Of a DNA stretch of 64,000 bases, positions 1-7,590 are shown piece by piece. Each line of letters begins with the position of its first letter. Positions within the stretch are counted from its first letter, which is position 1. Origin of the DNA: Roseomonas sp. AR75 (GTDB lineage: Bacteria > Pseudomonadota > Alphaproteobacteria > Acetobacterales > Acetobacteraceae). Location of the stretch: the NCBI RefSeq assembly GCF_005222815.1, contig NZ_STGB01000006.1:744001-808000 (forward strand). The letters run 5' to 3'. The notes under the pieces are model-generated. The model did no database searches. It was given only the letters and a program-made list of their open reading frames with translations, and was not told the DNA's origin. The translations under genes were made by a program, and so were the position numbers.

Positions 1-891
1 AGGCGCGAAGCTGCGCTGCAGATCCTCGTGCCGGTAGGCCGGATAGGCGCTGGGCCGCCGCGTGGTCTCGGTGAAGGTGGCGAACTCGCCGGCCATCTGT
101 ACCAGCGTCGCGTAGAGCTCCTCCGGATGCACCGCGCCGGAATCGCCCCAATGCATCAGCAGTTTCTGCCAGCGATTGATGGATTGCAGCAGCAGGAAAT
201 CGGCGACCTCCGCCACCCCGCGCGCGCCGGGCGCGTTCAGCCTGGCGGCCAGTGCCTCGCCGCGCTGGTTCAGCATGCCCGCGAATTCCGCGAGCAGGCC
301 TGAAAGCTGCTGCCCGGCGGAACAGACCAGCGCCGGGGGGATCCAGCGCTCGTCGAGCTGCACCTGGCGCGTGGCGGAGACTTCGACGATGCGCGCCAGT
401 CCGATGCAATGATAGCCGGAGCGGTCCTCGCCCTCGAGCATGTAGCGCAGGCGCAGCTTGCCGACCTGCAACTCGGCCGGCTGGGGGGAGGCGGAGTGCG
501 TGTCATAGGCGCCGAAGGGATTGGCGGCGTAGCGACCCTCGCCGCCCGGCCCCGCGATCTCCGGCGCGCCGGGCTGGCGGATCGGCAGCGCCAGGAAGAC
601 CAGCGCGTTGCGCGTGTTCTCCGGCAATTCGAGCGGCGGCGGGTGGTCGGCCTCGGCGGGCATGGCGAAGGCGGTGCCGTCCTCGAACAGGCCGGCGGCG
701 GAGGCGACGGCGAAGCGACCGGTGGCGAGTAGGTCGCGATCCAGCGCGAGCTCCGTCACGCCCCAGGGATGCGCGCGCAACGGCCGGAAGGCGCCGCGCA
801 CCAGGCTTTCCAGCCAGCGATCCTGCTGCTGGAAGTGCTGGGCGCGCAGGAACATGCCTTCCTGCCAGACGACGCGGCTGGCCCAGGTCAC
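1..891 (-). CDS. tssK: T6SS baseplate protein TssK (partial, C-terminus beyond the left edge)
   Basis: TssK (ImpJ) is the trimeric baseplate adaptor that links the TssE/F/G wedges to the TssJLM membrane complex. The visible 297 residues begin with a GTG codon and read VTWASRVVWQEGMFLRAQHF followed by QQQDRW, the signature N-terminus of the family (VVW-EGMFL-QHFQQQDRW). The family is usually about 440 residues, so roughly a third is missing past base 1. The GTG start is chosen because the signature begins immediately after it; no strong Shine-Dalgarno precedes it. A 13-codon reading frame (bases 888-929, minus strand) ends in a TGA that overlaps this GTG. It follows tssJ by 98 bp on the same strand, in the order tagH-tssJ-tssK. 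tssL and tssM are expected further left. Confidence 0.93.
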   Translation of the reverse strand, partial: MTWASRVVWQEGMFLRAQHFQQQDRWLESLVRGAFRPLRAHPWGVTELALDRDLLATGRFAVASAAGLFEDGTAFAMPAEADHPPPLELPENTRNALVFLALPIRQPGAPEIAGPGGEGRYAANPFGAYDTHSASPQPAELQVGKLRLRYMLEGEDRSGYHCIGLARIVEVSATRQVQLDERWIPPALVCSAGQQLSGLLAEFAGMLNQRGEALAARLNAPGARGVAEVADFLLLQSINRWQKLLMHWGDSGAVHPEELYATLVQMAGEFATFTETTRRPSAYPAYRHEDLQRSFAP

Positions 892-989
892 AAGAAGCGG
901 CCCAGATCGGAGCGTTGCCCTGGCGTCATGCCGTGACCCTTGGTTGCGCCGGCGACGGTATCAGCATCGACCCGCGACCGTAAGACGAA

Positions 990-1451
990 TCAACCTTCGC
1001 GCGTGGCGATCACGGCGTTCCGCTCCAGCCTCACGCGGATGGTGGAGGGGCCGGAGGTCGCGATGGGCACCACGGCGCGCCAGCGCGCGCCGCTGTCCAC
1101 GTCCCGGAACAGCGCCACCAGCCCGATCGCCTGCACGCCCGGGCGCAGTTCCCGTGTGATCTCGCGACTCTCGCCGGGGGCGATGACAAACTGCTCCGAC
1201 CCTGCGCTGTCGGCGCCGAGTGTCGCCTGCTCGCGCTCAGTCAGGGCGAAGACGTCGCCGCGCTCGAACTTGGCGGTGGCGTTCAGCAGGAAGACATGCA
1301 GCGCGACCGGGGAAGGGCGGCCGGACGGATCGGGGTTCTGGTCCGCGCTGCCCTGCACCTTCAGCGTGACCACCGCTGGCGGCGGTGGCGTCGCACCGCA
1401 GGCGCCGAGAAGCAGCAGGGAAGCGAGGGCAAGGCGTCGGGTGATGGTCAT
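990..1451 (-). CDS. tssJ: T6SS outer-membrane lipoprotein TssJ
   Basis: TssJ is the outer-membrane lipoprotein of the T6SS trans-envelope complex and binds the periplasmic part of TssM. The 153-residue product starts MTITRRLALASLLLLGAC, a short lipoprotein signal with lipobox LGAC and acylated Cys18. A beta-sandwich-like region follows, with the usual family pattern of VALHVFLLNATAKFE and, later, an RPGVQAIGLVALFRD strand. Its length fits the family. Its ATG overlaps the stop of the FHA gene by four bases (ATGA), so the two are probably translationally coupled. tssK lies 98 bp downstream. Confidence 0.9.
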   Translation of the reverse strand: MTITRRLALASLLLLGACGATPPPPAVVTLKVQGSADQNPDPSGRPSPVALHVFLLNATAKFERGDVFALTEREQATLGADSAGSEQFVIAPGESREITRELRPGVQAIGLVALFRDVDSGARWRAVVPIATSGPSTIRVRLERNAVIATREG

Positions 1452-2851
1452 GATTCCTCCGGTCGTGCCGCTGCCTCGCGCAGCGCCTCCTCATAGGCCC
1501 GGGCGAAGGCCTTGCCGAAGGCGCTGTCGAAGTCGTCGGCCAGCGCCGCGACCAGCGCCGCATGCTGCGCCTCGAAGGCCTCGAAGGCGCGCGCCTTGCG
1601 CTGGACCGGCAGCAGACCGCCGCTGCCCGCGGCATGCTGCGCCGCCTCCGGCGAAAGCTGCGCCAGCATCTCCCGCACCGCCTTCTGCATCGCGGCCATC
1701 GAGGCAAGCTCGTGCAGCTTCACGTCGCGCAGCGCCTCCGCCACCGACTCCGCCGGCGCCATGCCGGCGCGCCTCCCGGTACCGAGCAGCGCGGCCAGCG
1801 CATCCTCGTCATCGGCCGAGAACTTCAGCGGGTTGTTGCCGCGGGCACGGATCATCGTCTGCTCGATGCGGAACTCGCCCTTGATCGCGGCGCGCGCGAT
1901 CAGCACGGCACGCAGGCCGGAAACCAGGGCGCGGAAAGCACCGCCGAGCGCTTCCATCGTCGCCGCCGGATCCTCGATGCGCGCGCCCGGCACGCCGGCG
2001 CCGCGCAGGAAGGCGGCGAGCAGCGCGCCGTCGCCCGCCGCCGAGACCGGCGGCGCGATGGGCGCGGTTGGCGTTGCCGCGGCAGCGGGTGGGGGCGCGA
2101 AGGCGGGCGGCGCGCTTTCGACGAAGGGCGGTGGCTGCGGGGGTGGCGGCTCCGGCGGGGCAAAGGCTCCCGGCGGCGTGGGCGCGGGCGCCGGAGGTGG
2201 CGGGGGCGCGGCCGGTGCGGCGGGCGGCAGCAGCGGCTCATCCAGGTCCCAGTCATCCGGCAGCAGCGGCGCGCCCGGCGTCGCTGCAGGCGGACGGAAG
2301 GCGTCCGAGACGGCAGGGCTGTGGTCGGCCAGGCTCGGCCCGGCAAAGGGGTCGGCTTCCTGCGGCGCCAGCGGGTCGAAGTCGGGCGGCAGCATCGGAT
2401 CCTCGTCGCGCCACGACGGGGGCGGCGGCGTTGTGGGCTGCGCGGCCTGGGGCGCGGCGGCGAAGGGATCGTCGTCGAAGGGATTGCCGGCGCCGAAGGC
2501 GCTCGCGGGTGCCGACGGCGTGGTCCCGATGGCATCCTCCTCGATGCGGAGCTCGATCTCGTAGGCACCGAGCCGGATGCGGTCGCCGTCGCGCAGGTCC
2601 CGCACCTGGCCCTGCCCGATCGGATCGCCCTCGCGGTTCAGGTAGGTGCCGTTGGTGCTGGTGTCGGCGATCTGCCAGCCGCCGTTGCGGAAGGCGAGCA
2701 CGCAATGGCGCTTGGACAGGTGCCGGTCGGGATCGGCCAGCACCCAGGAATTGTCCGGCGCGCGGCCGAGCGTGAACTCGCCGCCGCCGGTGGAGCGCGT
2801 CTCCGGCGCGACGCTGTCGGGGCAGCGCAGGGTGGAGAGCGTCAGTCGCAT
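1448..2851 (-). CDS. tagH: T6SS-associated FHA domain protein TagH (ImpI/Fha-like)
   Basis: This is a cytoplasmic forkhead-associated protein that in other T6SS is phosphorylated by the PpkA-type kinase and promotes assembly. In the 467-residue product, residues 1-105 form an FHA fold with the phosphothreonine-binding motifs GRAPDNSW, LSKRHC and NGTYLN. Residues about 110-270 are a Pro/Ala-rich linker. The last 180 residues match the conserved T6SS-FHA C-terminal region (LRAVLIARAAIKGEFRIEQT, then NNPLKFS). A candidate kinase partner is in this window at 21579-23915. The gene sits 1 bp from the PAAR gene and overlaps tssJ by four bases. The length and two-end domain layout are normal for ImpI proteins. 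No toxin-like part is seen. Confidence 0.9.
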   Translation of the reverse strand: MRLTLSTLRCPDSVAPETRSTGGGEFTLGRAPDNSWVLADPDRHLSKRHCVLAFRNGGWQIADTSTNGTYLNREGDPIGQGQVRDLRDGDRIRLGAYEIELRIEEDAIGTTPSAPASAFGAGNPFDDDPFAAAPQAAQPTTPPPPSWRDEDPMLPPDFDPLAPQEADPFAGPSLADHSPAVSDAFRPPAATPGAPLLPDDWDLDEPLLPPAAPAAPPPPPAPAPTPPGAFAPPEPPPPQPPPFVESAPPAFAPPPAAAATPTAPIAPPVSAAGDGALLAAFLRGAGVPGARIEDPAATMEALGGAFRALVSGLRAVLIARAAIKGEFRIEQTMIRARGNNPLKFSADDEDALAALLGTGRRAGMAPAESVAEALRDVKLHELASMAAMQKAVREMLAQLSPEAAQHAAGSGGLLPVQRKARAFEAFEAQHAALVAALADDFDSAFGKAFARAYEEALREAAARPEES

Positions 2852-2852
2852 C

Positions 2853-3140
2853 TCAGTTGATCAGCACCGTGAAGCAGCCCATCACGATCACGCCGCCATG
2901 CGCCGTGGAATCGCCCATGCGCGCCGCCGGCAGGCCGCCGATCAGCGTCGTCGTGGATCCCATGATGATGACATCCGGCGGGCCGACGCAGGTCGCCATG
3001 TCCGTGACGCGGGCGGCGGGCAGGCCGCCGATCAGCACCGTGGGGCAGCCCGGCGGCAGGATCGGTCCGCCGACATGCGGTACCGGCCCGTTGAACATCG
3101 GGCAGGTATGCATGTCCGAGACGCGGGCGGCGGGCGGCAT
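2853..3140 (-). CDS. PAAR-repeat spike-tip protein
   Basis: PAAR proteins cap the VgrG spike of the T6SS and sharpen it. The 95-residue product consists almost entirely of PAAR-type repeats: MPPAARVSDMHTCP, GGLPAARVTDMATC and GGLPAARMGDSTAHGG, with conserved His/Cys residues for the metal site. No C-terminal toxin extension is present, so it is a naked PAAR and any effector would have to be separate. An upstream in-frame ATG (base 3224) exists, but the start at 3140 is preferred because GGAAGGAT lies just upstream and the family begins at this methionine. It lies 4 bp after the DUF6931-like gene. Confidence 0.9.
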   Translation of the reverse strand: MPPAARVSDMHTCPMFNGPVPHVGGPILPPGCPTVLIGGLPAARVTDMATCVGPPDVIIMGSTTTLIGGLPAARMGDSTAHGGVIVMGCFTVLIN

Positions 3141-3144
3141 GGCG

Positions 3145-3735
3145 CTATCCTTCCGGCGGCAGGCGGCCGGCGCCGCCCGCGGCGATGTCGCGCGCCGCGT
3201 CCAGGAACCGCGCGAGCCGCGCATCGCGCTTCAGCGGATCGCCTCGTACTGCCGCCAGGTTGACCGATCCTGAAATCGCCGTGCCGGTCAAATGCGGCGC
3301 GGGCGGCACCTTGGGCACGTCCGGCGGCGCCATGGAATCGCCGGCCCAGAAGGCGCCCACCGCCGCCCAGGCTTCCGGCGTGTCGAAGCCGTGCTTCTGC
3401 GCCAGTTCGAAGGCGGCGCGGCGCGTCTCGTCGGATTGCCGCCGCACCCAGGTCTCCGCGGCGCTGCAGAGCTCGACAAGCTTCTCCGCGCCCGTGGCGG
3501 GCATGGTGTGGCGCGCGCACATGCAGGCCCACCACACAGCCTCGCGCTTCGGCAGCGCATGCGCGGCAAGCTTCGCCGCCTCCAGCAGGAAGCCCGAGCC
3601 GGCAAGCCGCTCGATCGCATCCGGCACGCGCGCAATGCCGGCGATCGCGGCCAGCGCCTCGGGCGGGGCGGCGATGCGTCCGACCAGTTCCTCCAGCGGG
3701 CCATCGAGCTTGGTCTGCGGCTGCGGCGCGTTCAT
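3145..3735 (-). CDS. DUF6931-like T6SS-associated protein
   Basis: A 196-residue cytoplasmic protein with no signal peptide or membrane segment, mainly helical in character. It carries a Trp/Cys-rich segment EAVWWACMCARH at about residues 65-76 and a second Trp-containing block AWAAVGAFWAGDSM. I recall this layout from the DUF6931 family found between vgrG and PAAR genes in proteobacterial T6SS loci; the family name is from memory and not a search. Its ATG overlaps the vgrG stop by one base (TGATG) and the PAAR gene follows 4 bp after its stop, so the three are almost certainly co-translated. A role as an adaptor or chaperone for VgrG or PAAR cargo is inferred from position only. Confidence 0.7.
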   Translation of the reverse strand: MNAPQPQTKLDGPLEELVGRIAAPPEALAAIAGIARVPDAIERLAGSGFLLEAAKLAAHALPKREAVWWACMCARHTMPATGAEKLVELCSAAETWVRRQSDETRRAAFELAQKHGFDTPEAWAAVGAFWAGDSMAPPDVPKVPPAPHLTGTAISGSVNLAAVRGDPLKRDARLARFLDAARDIAAGGAGRLPPEG

Positions 3736-5681
3736 CAGTTGATCATCAGGATGCCGCCCTTGAGGGTCAGCATCCCGTCTCCCTTCACCGTGGTCATGGG
3801 CGAGACCAGGTCGGCCTTCGCGTCGGCCTTCAGGGTCAGCATCGTGCCCTTCACCGTGATCCCGCTCGGCGTGATCTCCAGCGTGTTGGAGCCGACCTTG
3901 AGCGTGATGCCCTGCGCCGCCTCGATCGTGACCTGCCCGGCGCCGACCTTCACATCATAGGCGCCGGTCTTGACGTCCATCTTGTAGTTGCCGGTGTCCA
4001 CCGACTCCTCGTAGTTGCCGGTCTTCACGGCGACGGCGTAGTTGCCCTGCTCCACCGTCAACGCACGGTCGCCCTTCACCGTCAGCGTCTGCTTGCCCTT
4101 CACGGTGAAGGTGTCGTCCACCTTGACCTCGACGATGCGGCAATTGTCCACCTTCAGATTGAGGTCGTTTTCGACCTCCATCTTCAGGTCCTTCTGGGCG
4201 TGGAGAAACACCAGCTCCTCGCCCTTCTTGTCGTCGAAGGAGAATTCCGAGAACTCCTCCGCGCCGCCATCGTCGGTGGACTTCGTGCGGAAGCCGGACT
4301 TGGTCTTGTCGGCCTTCGTGAAGATCGGGCTGTCGGTCCCGTTGTAGAGGCCGCCCAGCACCACCGGCCGGTCAGGGTCGCCATCCATGAAGCCGACCGC
4401 GACCTCGGTGCCGACGCGCGGGATGAACTGCCCGCCCCAGCCCTTGCCGGCCCAGGGCTGCACCACGCGGGCCCAGATCGCCTGGTCGGGCGCCGCTTCC
4501 GCCCGGTGATCCCAGAAGAAGCGCACCTTCACGCGGCCCAGATCGTCGGTGAAGATGTTGCCCTCGCTCTCCGTGCCGATCACCACTGCGGCGTGCAGGC
4601 CATACATGCGGGGCCTGCGCGTCTCCAGCGGCTGGCGCCAGGGCACCGGCTCGGGGAAGGCCTGGAAGCTGTTGTGGTAGGCCGGTGGCGCGCCGCCATT
4701 CAGCCAGCTTTCGTCCGTCGCCTCGTGCGTCACGCTGCGCACGGCGTAGGTGCCCTCCGGCAGGAAGCGGTCGCCGCCGGTCACCTCGAACAGATGGCCC
4801 GGGCTGAGCACGATCCATGCGCCGTCGCCCGTATGCAGCGATGCCGACGCCTCCTGCGCTTCCATGCGCAGGCGGGCGCGCGCCGCGGCAACCTCGGGGT
4901 CGTCGGTGCCGGCCGGCCACAGGAAGGCCTCGGGGCTCAGCGCGCCGGTGGATTTCATCACCGTCGCCTGCTCGCCCTTCACCTCGGTTCCCGGGCTTTC
5001 CGGATTGTAGTCGGCGGTGCGCTCCTTGCCGCGCGCCACGGCATGCAGCGGGCGGAGCCCGGCGATCAGCGCCCCCTGCGCCGGCAGCGCGCCGAGATCG
5101 GCGAGGCTTGCATTGGCGTCGGTGACCACCACCGTCTCGGTCGTATCGGACTGCTCGAAGAAGTAGAACCAGCCCGCCTCCTCCATGATGCGGGCGGCGA
5201 AGCGGAGCGCGCTCTCGTTGAATTGGGTGCGGTAGGGAAGCGGCGGGTTGTCGCCGGTGATGCGGAAGGCGTAGTCGGAGATCCCGGCTTCATCGAACAG
5301 AGTCTCCAGGATCTCCTGCGCCGTCTTCTCCTGGAAGACACGGCAGTCATTGGCCAGGGATAACGCCCAGAGTCTCGGCACGATCTTCAGCGTGCAGCCG
5401 TGAAAGCCGCGGATATCCTGCGACAGCGGCAGGTATTCCCGCACCAGCCCGTGGAAGCGGCGCTCCACGCCGTCGCGGCGCAGCATCACGCAGGCCGTCT
5501 TCTGCAGCACGTCGCCGGGCGGCAGCGGAGACTCCCCGGCATGAACCGCGGTGACTTCCAGCTCGTAGGGTTCGGAGATCGTCTCGCGCGCGGTCAGGCG
5601 AACCGGGGCAAGCATGTCGGGCGAGCCGTCCAGTGTCATGGACAGCAAGGCCGTGCTGCGATCCGGTAACGCAACCGGCAT
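3735..5681 (-). CDS. vgrG: T6SS spike protein VgrG (Rhs/Vgr family)
   Basis: VgrG trimers form the piercing spike on top of the Hcp tube. The 648-residue product has the gp27-like N-terminal half (VRLTARETISEPYELEVTAV; RAARIMEEAGWFYFFEQSD-type segment) and the gp5 OB-fold block with the family signature GRVKVRFFWD, RVVQPWAGKGWGG and PRVGTEVAVGFMDGDPDRP. A C-terminal beta-helix of short repeats follows (VKTGNYEESVDTGNYK and similar). There is no extension with a recognisable toxin domain, so this is a structural VgrG. The start at 5681 is preferred over a longer in-frame option because GGGGGACAGGG precedes it and the family start fits. It is the first gene of the vgrG-DUF6931-PAAR-tagH-tssJ-tssK set and is divergent from the TPS operon. 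Confidence 0.95.
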   Translation of the reverse strand: MPVALPDRSTALLSMTLDGSPDMLAPVRLTARETISEPYELEVTAVHAGESPLPPGDVLQKTACVMLRRDGVERRFHGLVREYLPLSQDIRGFHGCTLKIVPRLWALSLANDCRVFQEKTAQEILETLFDEAGISDYAFRITGDNPPLPYRTQFNESALRFAARIMEEAGWFYFFEQSDTTETVVVTDANASLADLGALPAQGALIAGLRPLHAVARGKERTADYNPESPGTEVKGEQATVMKSTGALSPEAFLWPAGTDDPEVAAARARLRMEAQEASASLHTGDGAWIVLSPGHLFEVTGGDRFLPEGTYAVRSVTHEATDESWLNGGAPPAYHNSFQAFPEPVPWRQPLETRRPRMYGLHAAVVIGTESEGNIFTDDLGRVKVRFFWDHRAEAAPDQAIWARVVQPWAGKGWGGQFIPRVGTEVAVGFMDGDPDRPVVLGGLYNGTDSPIFTKADKTKSGFRTKSTDDGGAEEFSEFSFDDKKGEELVFLHAQKDLKMEVENDLNLKVDNCRIVEVKVDDTFTVKGKQTLTVKGDRALTVEQGNYAVAVKTGNYEESVDTGNYKMDVKTGAYDVKVGAGQVTIEAAQGITLKVGSNTLEITPSGITVKGTMLTLKADAKADLVSPMTTVKGDGMLTLKGGILMIN

Positions 5682-5851
5682 GTTCGAGCCCTGTCCCCCG
5701 GCCGACGCTCCAACGCCGGCGCAGCCTAACGCTACCCGGCGCTGCACGCCAGTCACACGCGCCACCCCGGAAAATTGGGGGCGACGCTTGCGCCTGCGGG
5801 CCGAGGCCAGCAAACTGAACCTGTATCCGTCCAGGCGAGGGTAAGGCTGGC
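5682..5851. other. Divergent intergenic region between vgrG and tpsB
   Basis: These 170 bp must hold the promoters for the minus-strand T6SS arm and for the plus-strand TPS operon. I could not pick out convincing -35/-10 pairs for either direction. The stretch GGAAAATTGGGGGCGACG in the middle is the only clearly less GC-rich part. A usable Shine-Dalgarno (TAAGGCTGGC) precedes tpsB. Confidence 0.5.
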
Positions 5852-7579
5852 ATGAGGGTGTGGCAGCGCGCAGCCGGGCCGATGCTGGCGCTCGTCCTTC
5901 TGTCGTCGCCGGGAGGCGCGCAACAGATCGGCCCCGTGCCGCAGGGCTCGCCCCTGCCGCGCATCCTGCCGCGTGCCGCACCCGATGTCGGCCCAGCCGC
6001 GCCCGAGGTGCCGCTGCCGGGCGAGACGCCGATGCCCGACGTCGCCGTGCCCATCGTCTCCGTGCGCATCGAGGGCGCGACGGCCTATCCGCTCTCCCGG
6101 CTCGAAGCCCTGCTGCCGCCGCTGACCGGGCCGGCCGTTCCGCTCGCCCGCGTGGAGGAGGCGCGGCTGGCGCTGCTGCGCCGCTACCGCGAGGATGGCT
6201 ACGTGCTGACCGGCGTCTCCGCCGAGGTCGAGGCCGACGGGCGCCTGCGCTTCCTGGTCGCGGAGGGCCGCATCACCGAGGTGCTGCTGGATGGGGACAT
6301 CGGCCCGGCTGCGACGCAGGTGCTGCTATTCCTGCAGCGCTTGGTCACGCCCGGCCCGCTCGACCAGGCCTTGCTGGAGCGGCAATTGCTGCTGGCGCAG
6401 GAGGTGCCGGGCGTCACCATCCGCTCGGTGCTGCGGCCGGTGCCCGGTGGCGATCCGGGCGAGCTGCAGCTCATCGCGCAGGTCTCGCGCGCTTCATGGT
6501 CCGGCCTGTTCGCGGCGGACAACCGCGGCTACGAGCTGGTCGGGCCGGAACAGGCCGTGGTCGCTCTGAGCCTGAACAGCTTCACGCAATTCGGCGAGCG
6601 GACGGACGTGATCCTGTTCCGCAGCTTCAACGACACCCAGACCTTCGGCCAGGTGGCGTTCGAGACCTTCCTCGGCGGATCCGGGCTGAAGTTCCGCATG
6701 CAGGGCGGCACCGGCGCCTCCAACCCCTCTGGCGCGCTCCGCGCCATCGGCTACGAGGGCAGCACGTCGCTGCTCGGCGGCTCCTTCATCTATCCGGTGA
6801 TCCGCCGGCGGAGCCAGGTGCTGACCGCCTTCGCCGGCTTCGAGGCGCTGGAGAACGAGATCCGCCTGGCCACGGCCGGCGGCGGCGAAGCACGGGCCAG
6901 CTTCGACAGCCTGCGCGTGCTGCGCGCGGGCGGCGAATGGGCGTCCCAGGATGTGCTGCTCGGCGACGCCTTCCCGGCCTTGAACAGCGCCAATATCCGG
7001 TTGAGCCAGGGACTGCCGGGGCTGGGTGCCAGCGCGAACGGCGCGGCGCTGGCGGGCCGCGCGGGGCAGGTGGTGGACTTCTTCAAGGTCGCGGGCGAGG
7101 CCACGCGCAGCCAGGCGCTGTTCTCCCCCTGGGATGGCGCGCTGTTCGGCGTCTTCGGTCTGGTCGCCTTCCAGTGGTCGCCGGACGTGCTGCCGCCGAT
7201 CGAGAAATTCTACCTTGGCGGCCTGCGCCTCAACCGCGGCTACTATGCCGGCGAGGTCACCGGCGACAGCGCCTTGTCCACCTCGGTTGAGCTGCGGCTG
7301 GACGATGCCTGGACGGTGGACCTGTTCGGCCGCAGCACGGATGTCGCGGCGCAGTTCTATCTGTTCTATGATTGGGGCCAGAGCTTCGAGAACCAGCCGG
7401 ACCAGCCGAACAGGCTGCTGTCCTCGGCGGGCGGCGGCGTGCGTTTCCTGGTGGACCGGCGGACCGAAATCCAGTTCGAAGGTGTCACCCGCTTCAACCG
7501 CTACCCGCAGGGCCAGCTTCCGGGAATCGAGCCCTTGTCGCAGGACGCGGCCTACTGGCGCGTCGTGACGCGCTTCTGA
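5852..7579 (+). CDS. Two-partner secretion outer-membrane transporter (TpsB, ShlB/FhaC/HecB family)
   Basis: An Omp85-superfamily pore that exports the large TpsA exoprotein encoded next door. In the 575-residue product, residues 1-23 are a signal peptide, a Pro-rich linker follows, and the POTRA-type region is about residues 65-195 (VSVRIEGATAYPLSRLEALL, then RRYREDGYVLTGVSAEV). A 16-strand beta barrel of alternating residues runs to the end and finishes in Phe (VVTRF). The channel-loop motif appears as LGGLRLNRGYYAGEV near residue 455, a variant of the VRGY/F motif of FhaC. The length is normal (about 560-590). AAGG lies upstream of the ATG. tpsA starts 11 bp after the stop. The family is certain; the substrate is inferred from adjacency. 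Confidence 0.93.
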   Translation: MRVWQRAAGPMLALVLLSSPGGAQQIGPVPQGSPLPRILPRAAPDVGPAAPEVPLPGETPMPDVAVPIVSVRIEGATAYPLSRLEALLPPLTGPAVPLARVEEARLALLRRYREDGYVLTGVSAEVEADGRLRFLVAEGRITEVLLDGDIGPAATQVLLFLQRLVTPGPLDQALLERQLLLAQEVPGVTIRSVLRPVPGGDPGELQLIAQVSRASWSGLFAADNRGYELVGPEQAVVALSLNSFTQFGERTDVILFRSFNDTQTFGQVAFETFLGGSGLKFRMQGGTGASNPSGALRAIGYEGSTSLLGGSFIYPVIRRRSQVLTAFAGFEALENEIRLATAGGGEARASFDSLRVLRAGGEWASQDVLLGDAFPALNSANIRLSQGLPGLGASANGAALAGRAGQVVDFFKVAGEATRSQALFSPWDGALFGVFGLVAFQWSPDVLPPIEKFYLGGLRLNRGYYAGEVTGDSALSTSVELRLDDAWTVDLFGRSTDVAAQFYLFYDWGQSFENQPDQPNRLLSSAGGGVRFLVDRRTEIQFEGVTRFNRYPQGQLPGIEPLSQDAAYWRVVTRF

Positions 7580-7590
7580 GGGGGACGACG

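Noticed and set aside
3735..5681. VgrG as an evolved effector
   Set aside because: The protein stops after the usual beta-helix repeats with no added domain. The PAAR protein is likewise bare.
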